This document shows, one piece after another, positions 35,785 to 44,877 of a DNA stretch of 64,000 nt (its first letter is position 1; every line of letters starts with the position of its first letter). The translations under genes were made by a program, and so were the position numbers. This DNA is from Leucobacter exalbidus (GTDB taxonomy: Bacteria; Actinomycetota; Actinomycetes; Actinomycetales; Microbacteriaceae), in NCBI RefSeq assembly GCF_017834145.1, contig NZ_JAFIDA010000001.1, forward strand, positions 62,001 to 126,000, in the 5' to 3' direction. Below the pieces are notes generated by a model. That model made no database searches. It was not told the origin of the DNA and saw nothing but the letters and a program-made list of their open reading frames with translations.

Positions 35785-37163
35785 GAGCGAACCTTTCGGG
35801 AGCGCAGAAATGCGGTGATGGGAACGAGCAACAGCACAGCGGCTGCGGCCAAGAAGATCTCGGGGCCCGGCACTGACTTTGTGACGCCGAGCTCGGTGAA
35901 GGTATTGTTGGCGCCCGTGATGGCTGCCGCGCCGATGAACGGGCCGATGATCATCGGCACCATGACCACGAGGATCATGCGCACCCCCTGAATGCTGCCG
36001 GCGTGGGCGGCGGGGGTGTGGTCGCGGGTCATCGCGGCGACGGTGGCGAGGGAAGCCATCATGCCGCCCATCATGACGGTGGCCGAGGCGATGACCGCGA
36101 TGAGATCGCGGGCAAAGAACATTGCGACTAGCCCCATCGCGAACACGGCCACCGCGGGGAGTAAGAACCGGGTCTTGCCGACGCGATCCATGATGCGCCC
36201 GGCGATCACGCTGAGCACGGCGGCGAGCAGCAGGGTGATGCCGAGCGCGATGGCGTAGGCCTCGATCTGCAAATAGTGCTGAAGGTAAATAATTACATAG
36301 GGTAAGAATGTTTGCACGCTGATGCTGAGCACCGCGTAGGTGAGCAGCGTGAGATACAGCGCGGGGTGCGCGCGCATGGTGCTGGGGCGTAACCAGTGCA
36401 CGATGCCTGCCCACACCGTCGTGCGGGTGGGCGGAACTTCGCGGTCGCGCACGAGAAACCAGCTCGCAATTCCGGTGAGCGTGGTGACGGCGCCGATGAT
36501 GCCAAAGAATAGCGTCCACTCGCCTGCGCGAGTGAGCCCATCAAGCAGCGCGAAGACCACCAGCATCGACATCAATGGCAGGGTGGCGAGCCAGCCCTCG
36601 ACCCGGCCGCGGTTGGTGACGTGGGTGGAGTCGGTGACCCACGCGTTAAAGGCGGCATCGTTGGCGCCTGATCCGAAGACGCTCATGACGCAGTCGAGCG
36701 CGATGACGGCGATAATCGCTGTGAGTACGACGGGGGCGGCTGCGCTGACGGTGCTGTCGGGGAGCCCCAAGAACCCAAAGGCTGCGGTGCACAGACCCCA
36801 CACGATGTAACCGATCGAGATGAACGCTCGGCGCTTGCCCAAGCGATCAGACCAGGCGCCCACCACGATGGTGGCGAGTGTGGCTGCTGCGGCGCTGCAG
36901 GCCACCATCGTCGCGATGACGGTGGGATCGGTGGTGATGGCGTTGTAGACGAACACGTTGAGGTACATGTTCTCGATGGTCCAGGCGAGCTGGCCCACGA
37001 ACCCAACGGTAATGATGGCGAGCCAGGTGCGGCGGCCCAGCGGAACGCGGGGGCCGCTCGGGCCGCCGGGGCTGCTCGGGTTTGGCCCGGCTGGGGAGGT
37101 GCCTGCGCGCCGCGGGCGGGGTGCGCCCGGTGGCTCGGCGGCAGGCGTGGTGCGAGTGGTCAT
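35781..37163 (-). CDS. MFS/GPH-type sugar transporter
   Basis: The 460-residue product has about 12 TM helices after a Pro/Gly-rich cytoplasmic N-terminus of about 45 residues. Loop motifs WSDRLGKRRAFI and GRIMDRVGKTRFLL are typical of MFS/glycoside-pentoside-hexuronide carriers. It is the first gene of the operon with GH2 and LacI, so it most likely imports the glycoside cleaved by the GH2 enzyme. ATG 37163 has GAGGA upstream; the LacI-type operator lies 20-33 bp upstream of it. Confidence 0.87.
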   Translation of the reverse strand: MTTRTTPAAEPPGAPRPRRAGTSPAGPNPSSPGGPSGPRVPLGRRTWLAIITVGFVGQLAWTIENMYLNVFVYNAITTDPTVIATMVACSAAAATLATIVVGAWSDRLGKRRAFISIGYIVWGLCTAAFGFLGLPDSTVSAAAPVVLTAIIAVIALDCVMSVFGSGANDAAFNAWVTDSTHVTNRGRVEGWLATLPLMSMLVVFALLDGLTRAGEWTLFFGIIGAVTTLTGIASWFLVRDREVPPTRTTVWAGIVHWLRPSTMRAHPALYLTLLTYAVLSISVQTFLPYVIIYLQHYLQIEAYAIALGITLLLAAVLSVIAGRIMDRVGKTRFLLPAVAVFAMGLVAMFFARDLIAVIASATVMMGGMMASLATVAAMTRDHTPAAHAGSIQGVRMILVVMVPMIIGPFIGAAAITGANNTFTELGVTKSVPGPEIFLAAAAVLLLVPITAFLRSRKVRS

Positions 37164-37182
37164 GGGGTCATCCTCGATGATG

Positions 37183-37196
37183 TTGCAACGTTGCAA
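37183..37196. promoter_or_regulatory. LacI-family operator
   Basis: A perfect 14-bp palindrome TTGCAACGTTGCAA with central CG, in the style of LacI/GalR operators, lies just upstream of the first gene of the sugar operon. Confidence 0.85.
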
Positions 37197-37262
37197 TGTT
37201 TGAACGCGGCAATTCTATCGATGGAAGTCTGAGAACGCGACCGGGGTGCTCCCGCTGCGGGC

Positions 37263-38705
37263 TTAGGCGTGCGTGGCGTCTCGATCGGTGATGTGGTGCA
37301 GCGCCCAGTTCGTCCGGGCAAGCGCCATCAGCGCATGGGTGGCCGGGTCATCAGCGGAGCCCGGCAGCTGATCGATGTGCGACAGAATATTGGGCCGGTC
37401 AAGCTGCTGCTCAGCGGTCACGGCCTCCGGCTCATTGGGAAAACTCAACGCATGATGGGCGGCCTCAGATGACACCAGCACCTCGGTGATCGCTGCGGAG
37501 ATGACGCGAGCACCGGGCATCTGCTGTGCGCCGGGCACCTGCTGTGTGCCGGGCTCCGTCTGCGAGCTTGTCGCGTTTGGCCCAGCCTGCGCCGCCTGCG
37601 CGAGTTGCGCTGACGCCCGCGTCGCAATGTACATGAGGTGCACGGCGTCTGATTCCTCGCGGGGTGAATCGACGATGAACGCGGTCGACATTGACGAAAG
37701 CGAGCGGTCAACAGCGGCCTGGGCGGTGTCTAGCTGATGCAAGCTATTGGCCACCTCTTCGCGGGTGCAAGCCGAGGTGAGTGACCCGGCGACCGTGCGC
37801 AACAGATAATCGAGCGCATCAAAGTAGGCGTCAACCTGGGCGACTAGCGCGGGTCGAGAACTGGTGGTCATGATGAAGTAGGCGCACAGCACCCCAACGA
37901 CGGCTCCGAGCAGCGTCTCGCCGACGCGCAACTCCATAATGCTGTGATTAAGCAGTCCCGTCAGATGGTAAAAGCACACGAGCATGATGGAAATGAACAG
38001 CGGGGAATAGGTGTAGTTGAGCGGCCCAAAGTAGAGCATGCAGAACACCGCGAGAATGCAGGCGATCACAATCACGGGGGTGTGATCGCCAATGAGCGTG
38101 ACGATGATGAAGCCGGCGACAATGCCGATCGCGGTGCCAGCTACCCGGCGAAATGCCTTCGTGAGAATGCTGCTGCGGGTCGCGGCCCCCGAGAAAATAA
38201 TGAACACGGTGATGATGGCCCAGTACCAGTGGGCCGAAGAGATAGCTTCGCCGATAAACATCGCGATCGAGGCGGCAATGATCGCCTGCACCGCCATGCG
38301 AGTCGAGGGGCGCCAGTGGCTCCATCCCCACTGCCGGGGAACCTTTGCGACTGGAAGCGTGGGTTGCTGCGGGGGAGCCTGCGACGGCGACCCGGAGGTT
38401 GCAACGGCCGACGCAGCTGACGGTGCTGCTGAGGGTGTTGCTGCCGGTACCGGTGGTCCTGCCGGTGTTCCTGACAGTGCCGTTGCCTGTGCGCGCTCGG
38501 GGGCGGACGGTTGGCCCGCGGGCGATGCGTGCTGCGGTGTGAGCGGCACCGCACGCAGCTTGGCGTGCGCCAGCAGCGCGCGTGCGAGCTGCTGCACACG
38601 CAGATCAGCGGGCACGGCACCCGATGGCGCCGCAAGCGTCTCGGTGGCCCACAATGTCGCCGCCGCGACCTCTGCGTCAGAGGCGTGGTCGTCAAGCACC
38701 GTCAT
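37263..38705 (-). CDS. FUSC-family membrane protein (aromatic acid exporter-like), second half
   Basis: The 480-residue protein has a soluble Pro/Gln/Ala-rich N-terminal third, then about six TM helices in a FUSC/ArAE-like block: TRMAVQAIIAASIAMFIGEA, SAHWYWAIITVFIIFSGAATR and FRRVAGTAIGIVAGFIIV. A soluble C-terminal region contains small PGAQQ/PGTQQ repeats. The pattern W-W-A-I-T-V-F and R-x-x-G-T-x-x-G is typical of AaeB/YccS-type exporters. The gene starts 3 bp after the preceding FUSC gene, so the two halves probably form one transporter. Confidence 0.8.
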   Translation of the reverse strand: MTVLDDHASDAEVAAATLWATETLAAPSGAVPADLRVQQLARALLAHAKLRAVPLTPQHASPAGQPSAPERAQATALSGTPAGPPVPAATPSAAPSAASAVATSGSPSQAPPQQPTLPVAKVPRQWGWSHWRPSTRMAVQAIIAASIAMFIGEAISSAHWYWAIITVFIIFSGAATRSSILTKAFRRVAGTAIGIVAGFIIVTLIGDHTPVIVIACILAVFCMLYFGPLNYTYSPLFISIMLVCFYHLTGLLNHSIMELRVGETLLGAVVGVLCAYFIMTTSSRPALVAQVDAYFDALDYLLRTVAGSLTSACTREEVANSLHQLDTAQAAVDRSLSSMSTAFIVDSPREESDAVHLMYIATRASAQLAQAAQAGPNATSSQTEPGTQQVPGAQQMPGARVISAAITEVLVSSEAAHHALSFPNEPEAVTAEQQLDRPNILSHIDQLPGSADDPATHALMALARTNWALHHITDRDATHA

Positions 38706-38708
38706 GAT

Positions 38709-39638
38709 CTAGCCGATGGCGTGCCGCAGTAACTGCTGCGGGTCTGAGTGTGGTTTAACCTCTGGAAGCAGGTGCGGGAGTGCGTGATGCTGGTGTTGCT
38801 GCCCCTGGTTCTGCCCTTGGTCTCCGTGCGCATCGGCGGAGTCAGACGGCGCTGCGTGACCGGCCCTCGCGATCGCGGCGCAGGCTTCTTCGGTGCTCAC
38901 CCGCGCTTCCAAGACGAGCGCGTCGAGGGTGTGCTCGTCGCACCCAATTTCGTGGTCGGTGCGCACGTTTTGTTGCCACGCTGAGATCGACCGCGCCACC
39001 TCATCAATGCGAGCGAGCTCCGCGCGCCGATTCTTGGCCCGCTGCGGGTGTCGTGAGCCGTGGATCGCGCTGGCCGAGGCGACGCGCAGCTCTCGCAGCA
39101 GCACCGTGAGTTCGCGACGCGGCCGCTTCAGCAGCAAGATCGCGCGCATCAGCGCCTGAGCCGCAATGGCGATCGCTGAGATCGTGCAGAACAGCAGCAG
39201 ATCTTTGGCTGTCACCTGCATGATGAGCGTGAAGAAGAACCCCATGAAGCACAGTGATCCGATGGCGCCCGCGCGTGGGCCGAAGCGGCGCACCCACACG
39301 GCAGCTCCCACCACGAGAATAAACGCGATGGTGACGGCGATGCGCGATTGCGACAGCGTCACAGCGACCAGCACGATGATCACCACGCTCGGAATCATGA
39401 GGACGGTGGTGGTGAACCGGGCGATGGCGGTGCGATCCTGGGCCATGCTGCCCGCAATTGCAGAGAGAAACAGCGGCACCGCCAAGAAACTCGTCTGAGC
39501 GGGATGCCCTCGCAACAGCAAGGACGCCGTGAGCACGCTCGCCCCCACACCCGCAGACACCGCGAGTGCCAACAAGAATCGGGTGTGAGCGGGGTCGCGC
39601 GCGGCGACTAGGGCGGCGATGCGGGTTCTGGCGTCCAA
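38709..39638 (-). CDS. FUSC-family membrane protein, first half
   Basis: The 309-residue product has about six TM helices within residues 1-170 (FLLALAVSAGVGASVLTASLLL and following) and a soluble helical C-terminal part ending in a His/Gln-rich tail (DQGQNQGQQHQHH). It resembles the N-terminal half of AaeB/YccS-type exporters, which normally hold two such membrane blocks in one chain. The start is TTG 39638 with GGAGG 6 nt upstream. It is co-transcribed with the following FUSC gene. Substrate may be a hydroxylated aromatic acid, by family only. Confidence 0.75.
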   Translation of the reverse strand: MDARTRIAALVAARDPAHTRFLLALAVSAGVGASVLTASLLLRGHPAQTSFLAVPLFLSAIAGSMAQDRTAIARFTTTVLMIPSVVIIVLVAVTLSQSRIAVTIAFILVVGAAVWVRRFGPRAGAIGSLCFMGFFFTLIMQVTAKDLLLFCTISAIAIAAQALMRAILLLKRPRRELTVLLRELRVASASAIHGSRHPQRAKNRRAELARIDEVARSISAWQQNVRTDHEIGCDEHTLDALVLEARVSTEEACAAIARAGHAAPSDSADAHGDQGQNQGQQHQHHALPHLLPEVKPHSDPQQLLRHAIG

Positions 39639-39694
39639 GGGCCCTCCAGGGCTGGGAAGAGTGAGGAAAAAGTGCGGTGCAGTAAGACGGCCGA

Positions 39695-39730
39695 ACCGCC
39701 CCGCCGGCGAAAATGAGCCGGCGGGGCGGT
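39695..39730. terminator. 14-bp hairpin upstream of the FUSC pair
   Basis: Perfect arms ACCGCCCCGCCGGC and complement with an 8-nt loop lie between the oleate hydratase 3' end and the FUSC start. It could be a secondary terminator or an RNA structure in the FUSC leader. Confidence 0.55.
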
Positions 39731-39749
39731 GAAGAAGGGCCTGCGATGT

Positions 39750-39793
39750 GACCCGCGTCTCTCGGGCCTGGTGAGGCGCAAGAGACGCGGGTC
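39750..39793 (-). terminator. Terminator of the oleate hydratase gene
   Basis: The 13-bp perfect arms GACCCGCGTCTCT (39750-39762) and complement (39781-39793) begin 8 bp after the oleate hydratase stop. No T-run follows on the minus strand (CATCGCAGG). Confidence 0.65.
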
Positions 39794-39801
39794 AGCTTCA
39801 G

Positions 39802-41610
39802 CTAAGCAATCGCGTCGTCACTTCGGTCGTGCGCTTGGGTCTTGCCGAGCGCGGGCACCAGACCAAAGTCAGTGAGCAGCTGACCCACTTCAGTCTTGTC
39901 GAACTGGTTCACCAGGAGGCGCTGAGCAAAGTGCCCACCCGGCAGGTTGAGCTCGGCGCCATCTGCGAGGATCTTGGTGGCGTGCAACAAGAAGCGCAGA
40001 TCGTAGGTCGAGTTGTACACCTCAGGAACACCGCGCTCCACACCGAGTAGCTGGTACGTGGCCTCCATGGCCGTGCGCACCGAGTACTCGGTGGTGAAGA
40101 TGCAGTCGCGCGTGGTTTCGGCGAACTGGCCGATGAAGGCGAAGTTCACGCTGCCCTCTGGCACCACGGCCGGGCGATCGCCCGCCTGTCGCGGCATAAA
40201 GAACGAAGTCACGTACGGCATCATGCTGGGCACGGTCTTCGCGCCGGTGGCGGCGAGCTCGGGGATATCTTCGACGGGCACGCCGATCTGGTAGAGCCAC
40301 TCCTGCGTGATCTCTTCGCCGGTGCAGTCCTGCAGCGCCTTCTTGACGTAGGCACCGGGCTCCTCCACAAAGAGGCCGTAGACCCACACCACGAGCTCGG
40401 TGGGCTTCTGCGCCTTGAAGTGCGGCTGGCGGTTCACCGTCCAGCTCATCAGCCAGGGTGAGTCGCGCGCCGTCACGATGCCGCCGGTGACGACCTTGCC
40501 CGAGAACGGATCGCGCTCGGAGATCTTCTCGATGTAAGCGGGAATGCGGTCATCGACCGTGGTGACGGTGGCTGACTCCCACTTGGTCTTGGGGATGTCG
40601 CTGCAGAACACCTCGGGGCGACCAAAATCGGGGGACTTCTTGGCGATGCTCTTCCACAGATCCCACGCGGGGGCGGGGCCGGTTTTCAGCTCTGCCGGGG
40701 TGTGGTGGTCACCGTTGTTGGAGTTTTCGGTGAGCGACCCAATCGTGATGAGCGCGATGTCGTTGTCGGTGAGATCAACGCCGCCGGCTTCACCGTCGCG
40801 CACCCAATCGATGCGGGTGGCCTTCTTGACGCCGTCGCTAATGTCGAACTGCACATCGGTGACGGTGGTGCCGAACTGGAACTTGACGCCGTGATCAAGC
40901 AGCCAGGTGTACATCGGCAGCACGAATGACTCGTACTGGTTGTACTTGGTGAACTTCAGCGACGTCATATCGGGGAAGCCGCCCAGCTGGTGCACGAAGC
41001 GGTGCAGGTAGAGCTTCATTTCGAGCGCCGAGTGCCACTCTTCGAACGCAAACATGGTGCGCCAGTAGAGCCAGAAGTTCGAGGCGAGGAATTCCTTGCT
41101 GAACACCTCGTCGATGCGCTTGTTCTCCATCGACTCGCGCGTCGCGAGGAAGATGGAGACGACTTCCTTCTGCGCCTTCGCGCTCAGGCCAAACTTGAAG
41201 TTGGTGCCGGCGTCTTGGCCCTGCTTCTCGGTGACGCGACGCTTTGATGAGTTGGGGTCGTCTTTATTGAGCCAGTAGAACTCGTCGAGCATGCTGGCGC
41301 CCTCGACCTCGAGTGACGGAATAGACCGCATCACATCCCACAGGCACTCCATGTGGTCTTCGAGCTCGCGCCCGCCACGAATCACGAACCCCTTCTCGGG
41401 GTACTTGATGCCATCGAGCGCGCCGCCGGGGAGGTTGAGCTCTTCGAGGATGGTGATCTTGTCGCCAGCCATCTGGCCATCGCGCACCATGAAGATGGCG
41501 GCGGCCATGCCGCCGAGCCCGCCGCCAACGAGCCAGGCTGTCTTGTCATCGACGCCTGCGGGTTTACGCGGCCTGGCAAATGCCTCGTAGTTGCCACTGC
41601 TGTAATGCAT
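39802..41610 (-). CDS. ohyA: Oleate hydratase (FAD-dependent fatty acid hydratase)
   Basis: The 602-residue flavoprotein adds water to the cis-9 double bond of oleic and related acids, giving 10-hydroxy fatty acids. This detoxifies unsaturated fatty acids. It has the FAD dinucleotide motif VGGGLGGMAAAIFM near residue 30, and FVIRGGRELEDHMECLWDV, MLDEFYWLNKDDPN, GGIVTARDSPWLMSWTVNRQ and FIGQFAETTRDCIFTTEYS, all typical of the myosin-cross-reactive-antigen family. ATG 41610 has GGGAAC upstream; the ATG at 41628 overlaps that site. It stands alone. A neighbouring monooxygenase-like gene points the same way. Confidence 0.95.
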   Translation of the reverse strand: MHYSSGNYEAFARPRKPAGVDDKTAWLVGGGLGGMAAAIFMVRDGQMAGDKITILEELNLPGGALDGIKYPEKGFVIRGGRELEDHMECLWDVMRSIPSLEVEGASMLDEFYWLNKDDPNSSKRRVTEKQGQDAGTNFKFGLSAKAQKEVVSIFLATRESMENKRIDEVFSKEFLASNFWLYWRTMFAFEEWHSALEMKLYLHRFVHQLGGFPDMTSLKFTKYNQYESFVLPMYTWLLDHGVKFQFGTTVTDVQFDISDGVKKATRIDWVRDGEAGGVDLTDNDIALITIGSLTENSNNGDHHTPAELKTGPAPAWDLWKSIAKKSPDFGRPEVFCSDIPKTKWESATVTTVDDRIPAYIEKISERDPFSGKVVTGGIVTARDSPWLMSWTVNRQPHFKAQKPTELVVWVYGLFVEEPGAYVKKALQDCTGEEITQEWLYQIGVPVEDIPELAATGAKTVPSMMPYVTSFFMPRQAGDRPAVVPEGSVNFAFIGQFAETTRDCIFTTEYSVRTAMEATYQLLGVERGVPEVYNSTYDLRFLLHATKILADGAELNLPGGHFAQRLLVNQFDKTEVGQLLTDFGLVPALGKTQAHDRSDDAIA

Positions 41611-41753
41611 GCGTGTTCCCCGTTCCATCCGTGATTTCAGTGAGCCGGGGCGCTTCGGTGAAGTACGTCTGCCCCGAATACTTTCAGGTTAGAATCTGGG
41701 CCGCACGGGCGGGGAGAATGCGAGGGAATTCACCCAGCGCATCATCCGGTGGG

Positions 41754-42107
41754 TCACCCCACAGGTGTGGGGGAATGCTCGAGACCGAGCGCGGGGTTGC
41801 CGTACACGGCCTGGACCTCAGAAATGACGACGCGGTACTCGCCCAGCCACTCGCCATACCGGCTCTTTGCGAGCTGGTGTGTGTCCATGCTGATCAGCTC
41901 GCGCAACGGCTCCATACTTGACCAGTAGTAGACCTCGGCGTGCAGCCCGGTTTCTTCGTTGTGCCACGCCTCTTCACCCAAGAACCCATCGATGAGGCGT
42001 GCCCGCTCGGCAATTTCACTGTCGATGCGGTGAAAGTCATCGTCAAGGGCGCCGACCTCGAAAATAAAGGTCGAGCTGAACTTCGGCTTGGGCGTCGGGT
42101 GCGTCAT
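41754..42107 (-). CDS. Antibiotic biosynthesis monooxygenase (ABM)-like protein
   Basis: The 117-residue ferredoxin-like-fold protein has the pattern FEVGALDDDFHRIDSEIAERA and later ELISMDTHQLAKSRYGEWLGEY, then VVISEVQAVYG. This is the ABM superfamily shape (dimeric alpha-beta barrel with H-x-x-AK-x-x-Y-x-x-W). Many members are heme- or small-molecule-acting or have no known reaction. The gene starts at ATG 42107, upstream of and co-directional with oleate hydratase with about 144 bp between. It lies just after the LysR gene. Confidence 0.75.
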   Translation of the reverse strand: MTHPTPKPKFSSTFIFEVGALDDDFHRIDSEIAERARLIDGFLGEEAWHNEETGLHAEVYYWSSMEPLRELISMDTHQLAKSRYGEWLGEYRVVISEVQAVYGNPALGLEHSPTPVG

Positions 42108-42222
42108 GGGAGATTCAAGTTCCTTTGCGTGGGCGGGCTGCTGCCGCAGTGCGCCCGGGCAAATGCCTGAGCGACCTTAGCTGATGGTAGAAGTGTTCGT
42201 GCAGCAGAACAAGCCGCAGTTG

Positions 42223-43167
42223 CTACCTCGTGGGTGTAGTGCCCGCTTCACGATCGCTGAGCGGCGCATACTGAGCCTGAACGATGTCGTGCAGCGCCGC
42301 AACGACGTGGGCGACCGCTCGGTGGTGCACTCGTTCTGGCCGCATCAATATGTCGATGTGCCGCGTACTGGCCACGCCCACAATGGGGCGCAGCACGACG
42401 TGCTCATGGAGAGATGGGCGAACGGTATGACGGGGAACAATGGTGAGGTGTGAGCTTGCCGCCACCATGGCTGAGGCCGCGCCAAAGTCATTGATACGGT
42501 GGGCGACGCGCATCGGTTCGCCGGCGGCCGCTGAGATGCTCTGCAAAAGATCGGCGGGTGAAAAGCCTGCGTGCGTGGAGATCCAGCTCGTGCCCAACAG
42601 ATCCGCGGGATGCAGCTGCGTTTTGCCCGCGAGCGGGTGGCTTTCATGCATGGCGATGTCCATGGGCTCTTGCAACAGCGGAATCACGGTGAGGCGCTGC
42701 TGATCCCACGGGGGAGTGTGGCTCATACGGCCGCCGATGACAAGGTCATAGCGCGCGGTGAGGGTCGGAAATGAGTCACGATCGACGTCTTCGTCGACGC
42801 ACTCCACCCCGGGGAACGTAGCTGATGGGGGTCGCGCCGCCAGCAGCGGAAAGAACGCAATTGCAGCGCTGTGAAACGCGCTCACCCGCACGGTACGGTT
42901 CACGCCACCGATGAACTCATCAACCGCTGATTCGGCGCGCGCCATCGCTTCGGCCACCCCGATCGCGGCGACGGCGAGCGACCGGCCAGCCTCGGTGAGC
43001 TCGACCGATCTACCGCGCTTCTGAGTGAGCGGGGCGGTGAAGGTGCGCTGTAGCGTGGCGATCGTTTGCGACACCGATGACGAGGTGATGCCCAGGCTGC
43101 GCGCGGTGGCCGCGACGCTGCCGTGGTCACCAAGTTCACGCAGCACCCGCAGCTGATACAGATCCAT
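42223..43167 (-). CDS. LysR-family transcriptional regulator
   Basis: The 314-residue product has an N-terminal LysR HTH (YQLRVLRELGDHGSVAATARSLGITSSSVSQTIATLQ, read as residues 4-39) and an effector domain with DLVIGGR, LLQEPMDIAMHESHPLAGKTQL and ASSHLTIVPRHTV. It is separated from betA by a clear terminator, so it has its own promoter in the 42/43-kb gap. Whether it controls the bet genes or the downstream ABM/oleate hydratase genes is open. Betaine operons in Actinobacteria often use other regulators. Confidence 0.9.
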   Translation of the reverse strand: MDLYQLRVLRELGDHGSVAATARSLGITSSSVSQTIATLQRTFTAPLTQKRGRSVELTEAGRSLAVAAIGVAEAMARAESAVDEFIGGVNRTVRVSAFHSAAIAFFPLLAARPPSATFPGVECVDEDVDRDSFPTLTARYDLVIGGRMSHTPPWDQQRLTVIPLLQEPMDIAMHESHPLAGKTQLHPADLLGTSWISTHAGFSPADLLQSISAAAGEPMRVAHRINDFGAASAMVAASSHLTIVPRHTVRPSLHEHVVLRPIVGVASTRHIDILMRPERVHHRAVAHVVAALHDIVQAQYAPLSDREAGTTPTR

Positions 43168-43243
43168 AAGCCAATACTAAATCGTTCCCGCGCACACCCG
43201 CGCAGACGGGGTGTAATAGCGCGAGCCGCACGGCAGCCGCGCA

Positions 43244-43288
43244 AAAGACACTGGGGAGCCGGGCGCACACACGCACCCGGCTCCCCAG
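43244..43288 (-). terminator. Terminator of the betTBA operon
   Basis: A 13-bp perfect stem CTGGGGAGCCGGG with its complement (43251-43263, 43276-43288) and a 12-nt loop is followed on the minus strand by TGTCTTTTGC. Confidence 0.88.
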
Positions 43289-43301
43289 CAATCGCACCGA
43301 G

Positions 43302-44873
43302 CTAGTTGCCCGAGCGAATCATCTCAGCGCACTTCTCGCCCATCATCATGACCGTGATGTTGGGGTTCACCGTGACGATCTCAGGCATGGCCGACGCATC
43401 GACGACGCGCAGCCCCGAGACACCCTTCACCCGCAGCTGCGGATCAAGCGGCGACATCTCATCGTCGACCGGCCCCATGCGCACCGTGCCCACCGGGTGG
43501 TAGACCGTGTTGTGCGTTTGGTAGATGTACTCGGTGAGCTGCTCATCGGTCGTCGCCTCGACACCGGGAGCGAGCTCGCGCCCCGCCCACTCGGCCATCG
43601 CGGGCTGCGACATGATCTCGCGGGCCTTGCGGATACCGGCGAGCATGACTCGCAGATCGTGACCCTCGGGGTCAGAGAAGTACTTCGGATCAACGAGGGG
43701 CTTGTCGCGAAAATCGATCGACCGCAGCCGCACCGTGCCGCGCGACCTGGCGTGCGTGACATTGGGAGTGAGGCAGATCATCTCATCGGCGGTGGGGTAG
43801 CCGGCGCGATACGTGTGCATATCGAACGGCACCGAACCGTAGTGCATCATGAGATCGGGGCGATCAAGGCCCTCCTCGGTCGGGGCAAACACCCCAATCT
43901 CCCACCACTGCGTCGAATCGCGCGGCATCTGCTGCTTCGCTTCCCACTGCACGACGCCCTCGGGGTGATCCTGCAGATTCGAGCCGACGCCCGGGCTATC
44001 GACCCGCACCTCAATGCCGACCTCTTCGAGGTGCTCGCGCGGCCCAATGCCCGAGAGCATCAGCAGCTGCGGAGTATTAATCGCCCCGGCAGACACGATC
44101 ACCTCGCGGGCCGCGGTCACCCGCGAAGCCCGCCCAAACGCGTTATCGAGCATCAGCGCGCCGGTGCAGCGATTCTCACTATCGAACTCGAGCTGCTTAA
44201 CGTGCACCCCGGTCAAGACCGTCAAATTCTCGCGATCCCGGATCGGGTGCAAATACGACACCGACGACGAACCTCGAGTGCCGTTGGGCAGCCGGTTCAC
44301 CTGGAAGAAGTTGGCGCCGTTGATCACGGTTTCGCCGGTGTTGAACTGGGCGCGGGGGATACCGGCCTGCTCGCACGCATCGAGCAGCGCCACACCGCAC
44401 GCGTCTTTCTGCGGTACGTTCATCAGGTTGACGGGGCCACTCTTGCCGTGCAGTGGGCCGTCATCTTCGTTGGTTTCGAGCTTTGTGATGAGCGGGAACG
44501 TCTCGTTCGCGCTCCACCCGGTGGCGCCGAACTTCTCGGCCCACTCGTCGAGATCCTCACGCGGCGTCCAAAACGCGATGCACGAGTTGTGTGACGAGCA
44601 GCCGCCCAGCACCTTGGCGCGTGAGTGACGCATAAACGAGTTGCCGGTCTGCTGCGGCTCAATCGGGTAGTCCCAATCGAACCCCGATTCGAGCAGCTCC
44701 ATCCAGCGGTCAAGCTGCAAAACGACCTGCTCGTCGGCGTCGTGCGGGCCAGCCTCAAGGAGGCCGACCGTCACGCTGGGGTCTTCGCTCAGGCGTGCCG
44801 CGACGGCAGCGCCAGCCGAGCCGCCGCCCACGACGACGTAATCAAAGGAGTGTGTAGTGTGCAACTGATTCAC
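43302..44873 (-). CDS. betA: Choline dehydrogenase (GMC flavoprotein)
   Basis: The 523-residue GMC oxidoreductase oxidises choline to betaine aldehyde. It has the ADP-binding motif YVVVGGGSAGAAVAARLSE, GMC signature 1 RHSRAKVLGGCSSHN, signature 2 GAINTPQLLMLSGIGP, and the catalytic His/Asn region NTVYHPVGTVRMG and TVNPNITVMMMGE. It follows betB by 4 bp. The GTG at 44873 sits very close to the AAAGG site; a TTG at 44864 is an alternative with better spacing. Third gene of the betT-betB-betA operon. Confidence 0.92.
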   Translation of the reverse strand: MNQLHTTHSFDYVVVGGGSAGAAVAARLSEDPSVTVGLLEAGPHDADEQVVLQLDRWMELLESGFDWDYPIEPQQTGNSFMRHSRAKVLGGCSSHNSCIAFWTPREDLDEWAEKFGATGWSANETFPLITKLETNEDDGPLHGKSGPVNLMNVPQKDACGVALLDACEQAGIPRAQFNTGETVINGANFFQVNRLPNGTRGSSSVSYLHPIRDRENLTVLTGVHVKQLEFDSENRCTGALMLDNAFGRASRVTAAREVIVSAGAINTPQLLMLSGIGPREHLEEVGIEVRVDSPGVGSNLQDHPEGVVQWEAKQQMPRDSTQWWEIGVFAPTEEGLDRPDLMMHYGSVPFDMHTYRAGYPTADEMICLTPNVTHARSRGTVRLRSIDFRDKPLVDPKYFSDPEGHDLRVMLAGIRKAREIMSQPAMAEWAGRELAPGVEATTDEQLTEYIYQTHNTVYHPVGTVRMGPVDDEMSPLDPQLRVKGVSGLRVVDASAMPEIVTVNPNITVMMMGEKCAEMIRSGN

Positions 44874-44877
44874 CTTT

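Noticed and set aside
35785-36519. N-terminal extension of the GH2 frame
   Set aside because: It lies antisense-frame inside the MFS gene on the same strand, with no GH2 homology; ATG 35784 overlaps the MFS stop as expected for coupled genes.
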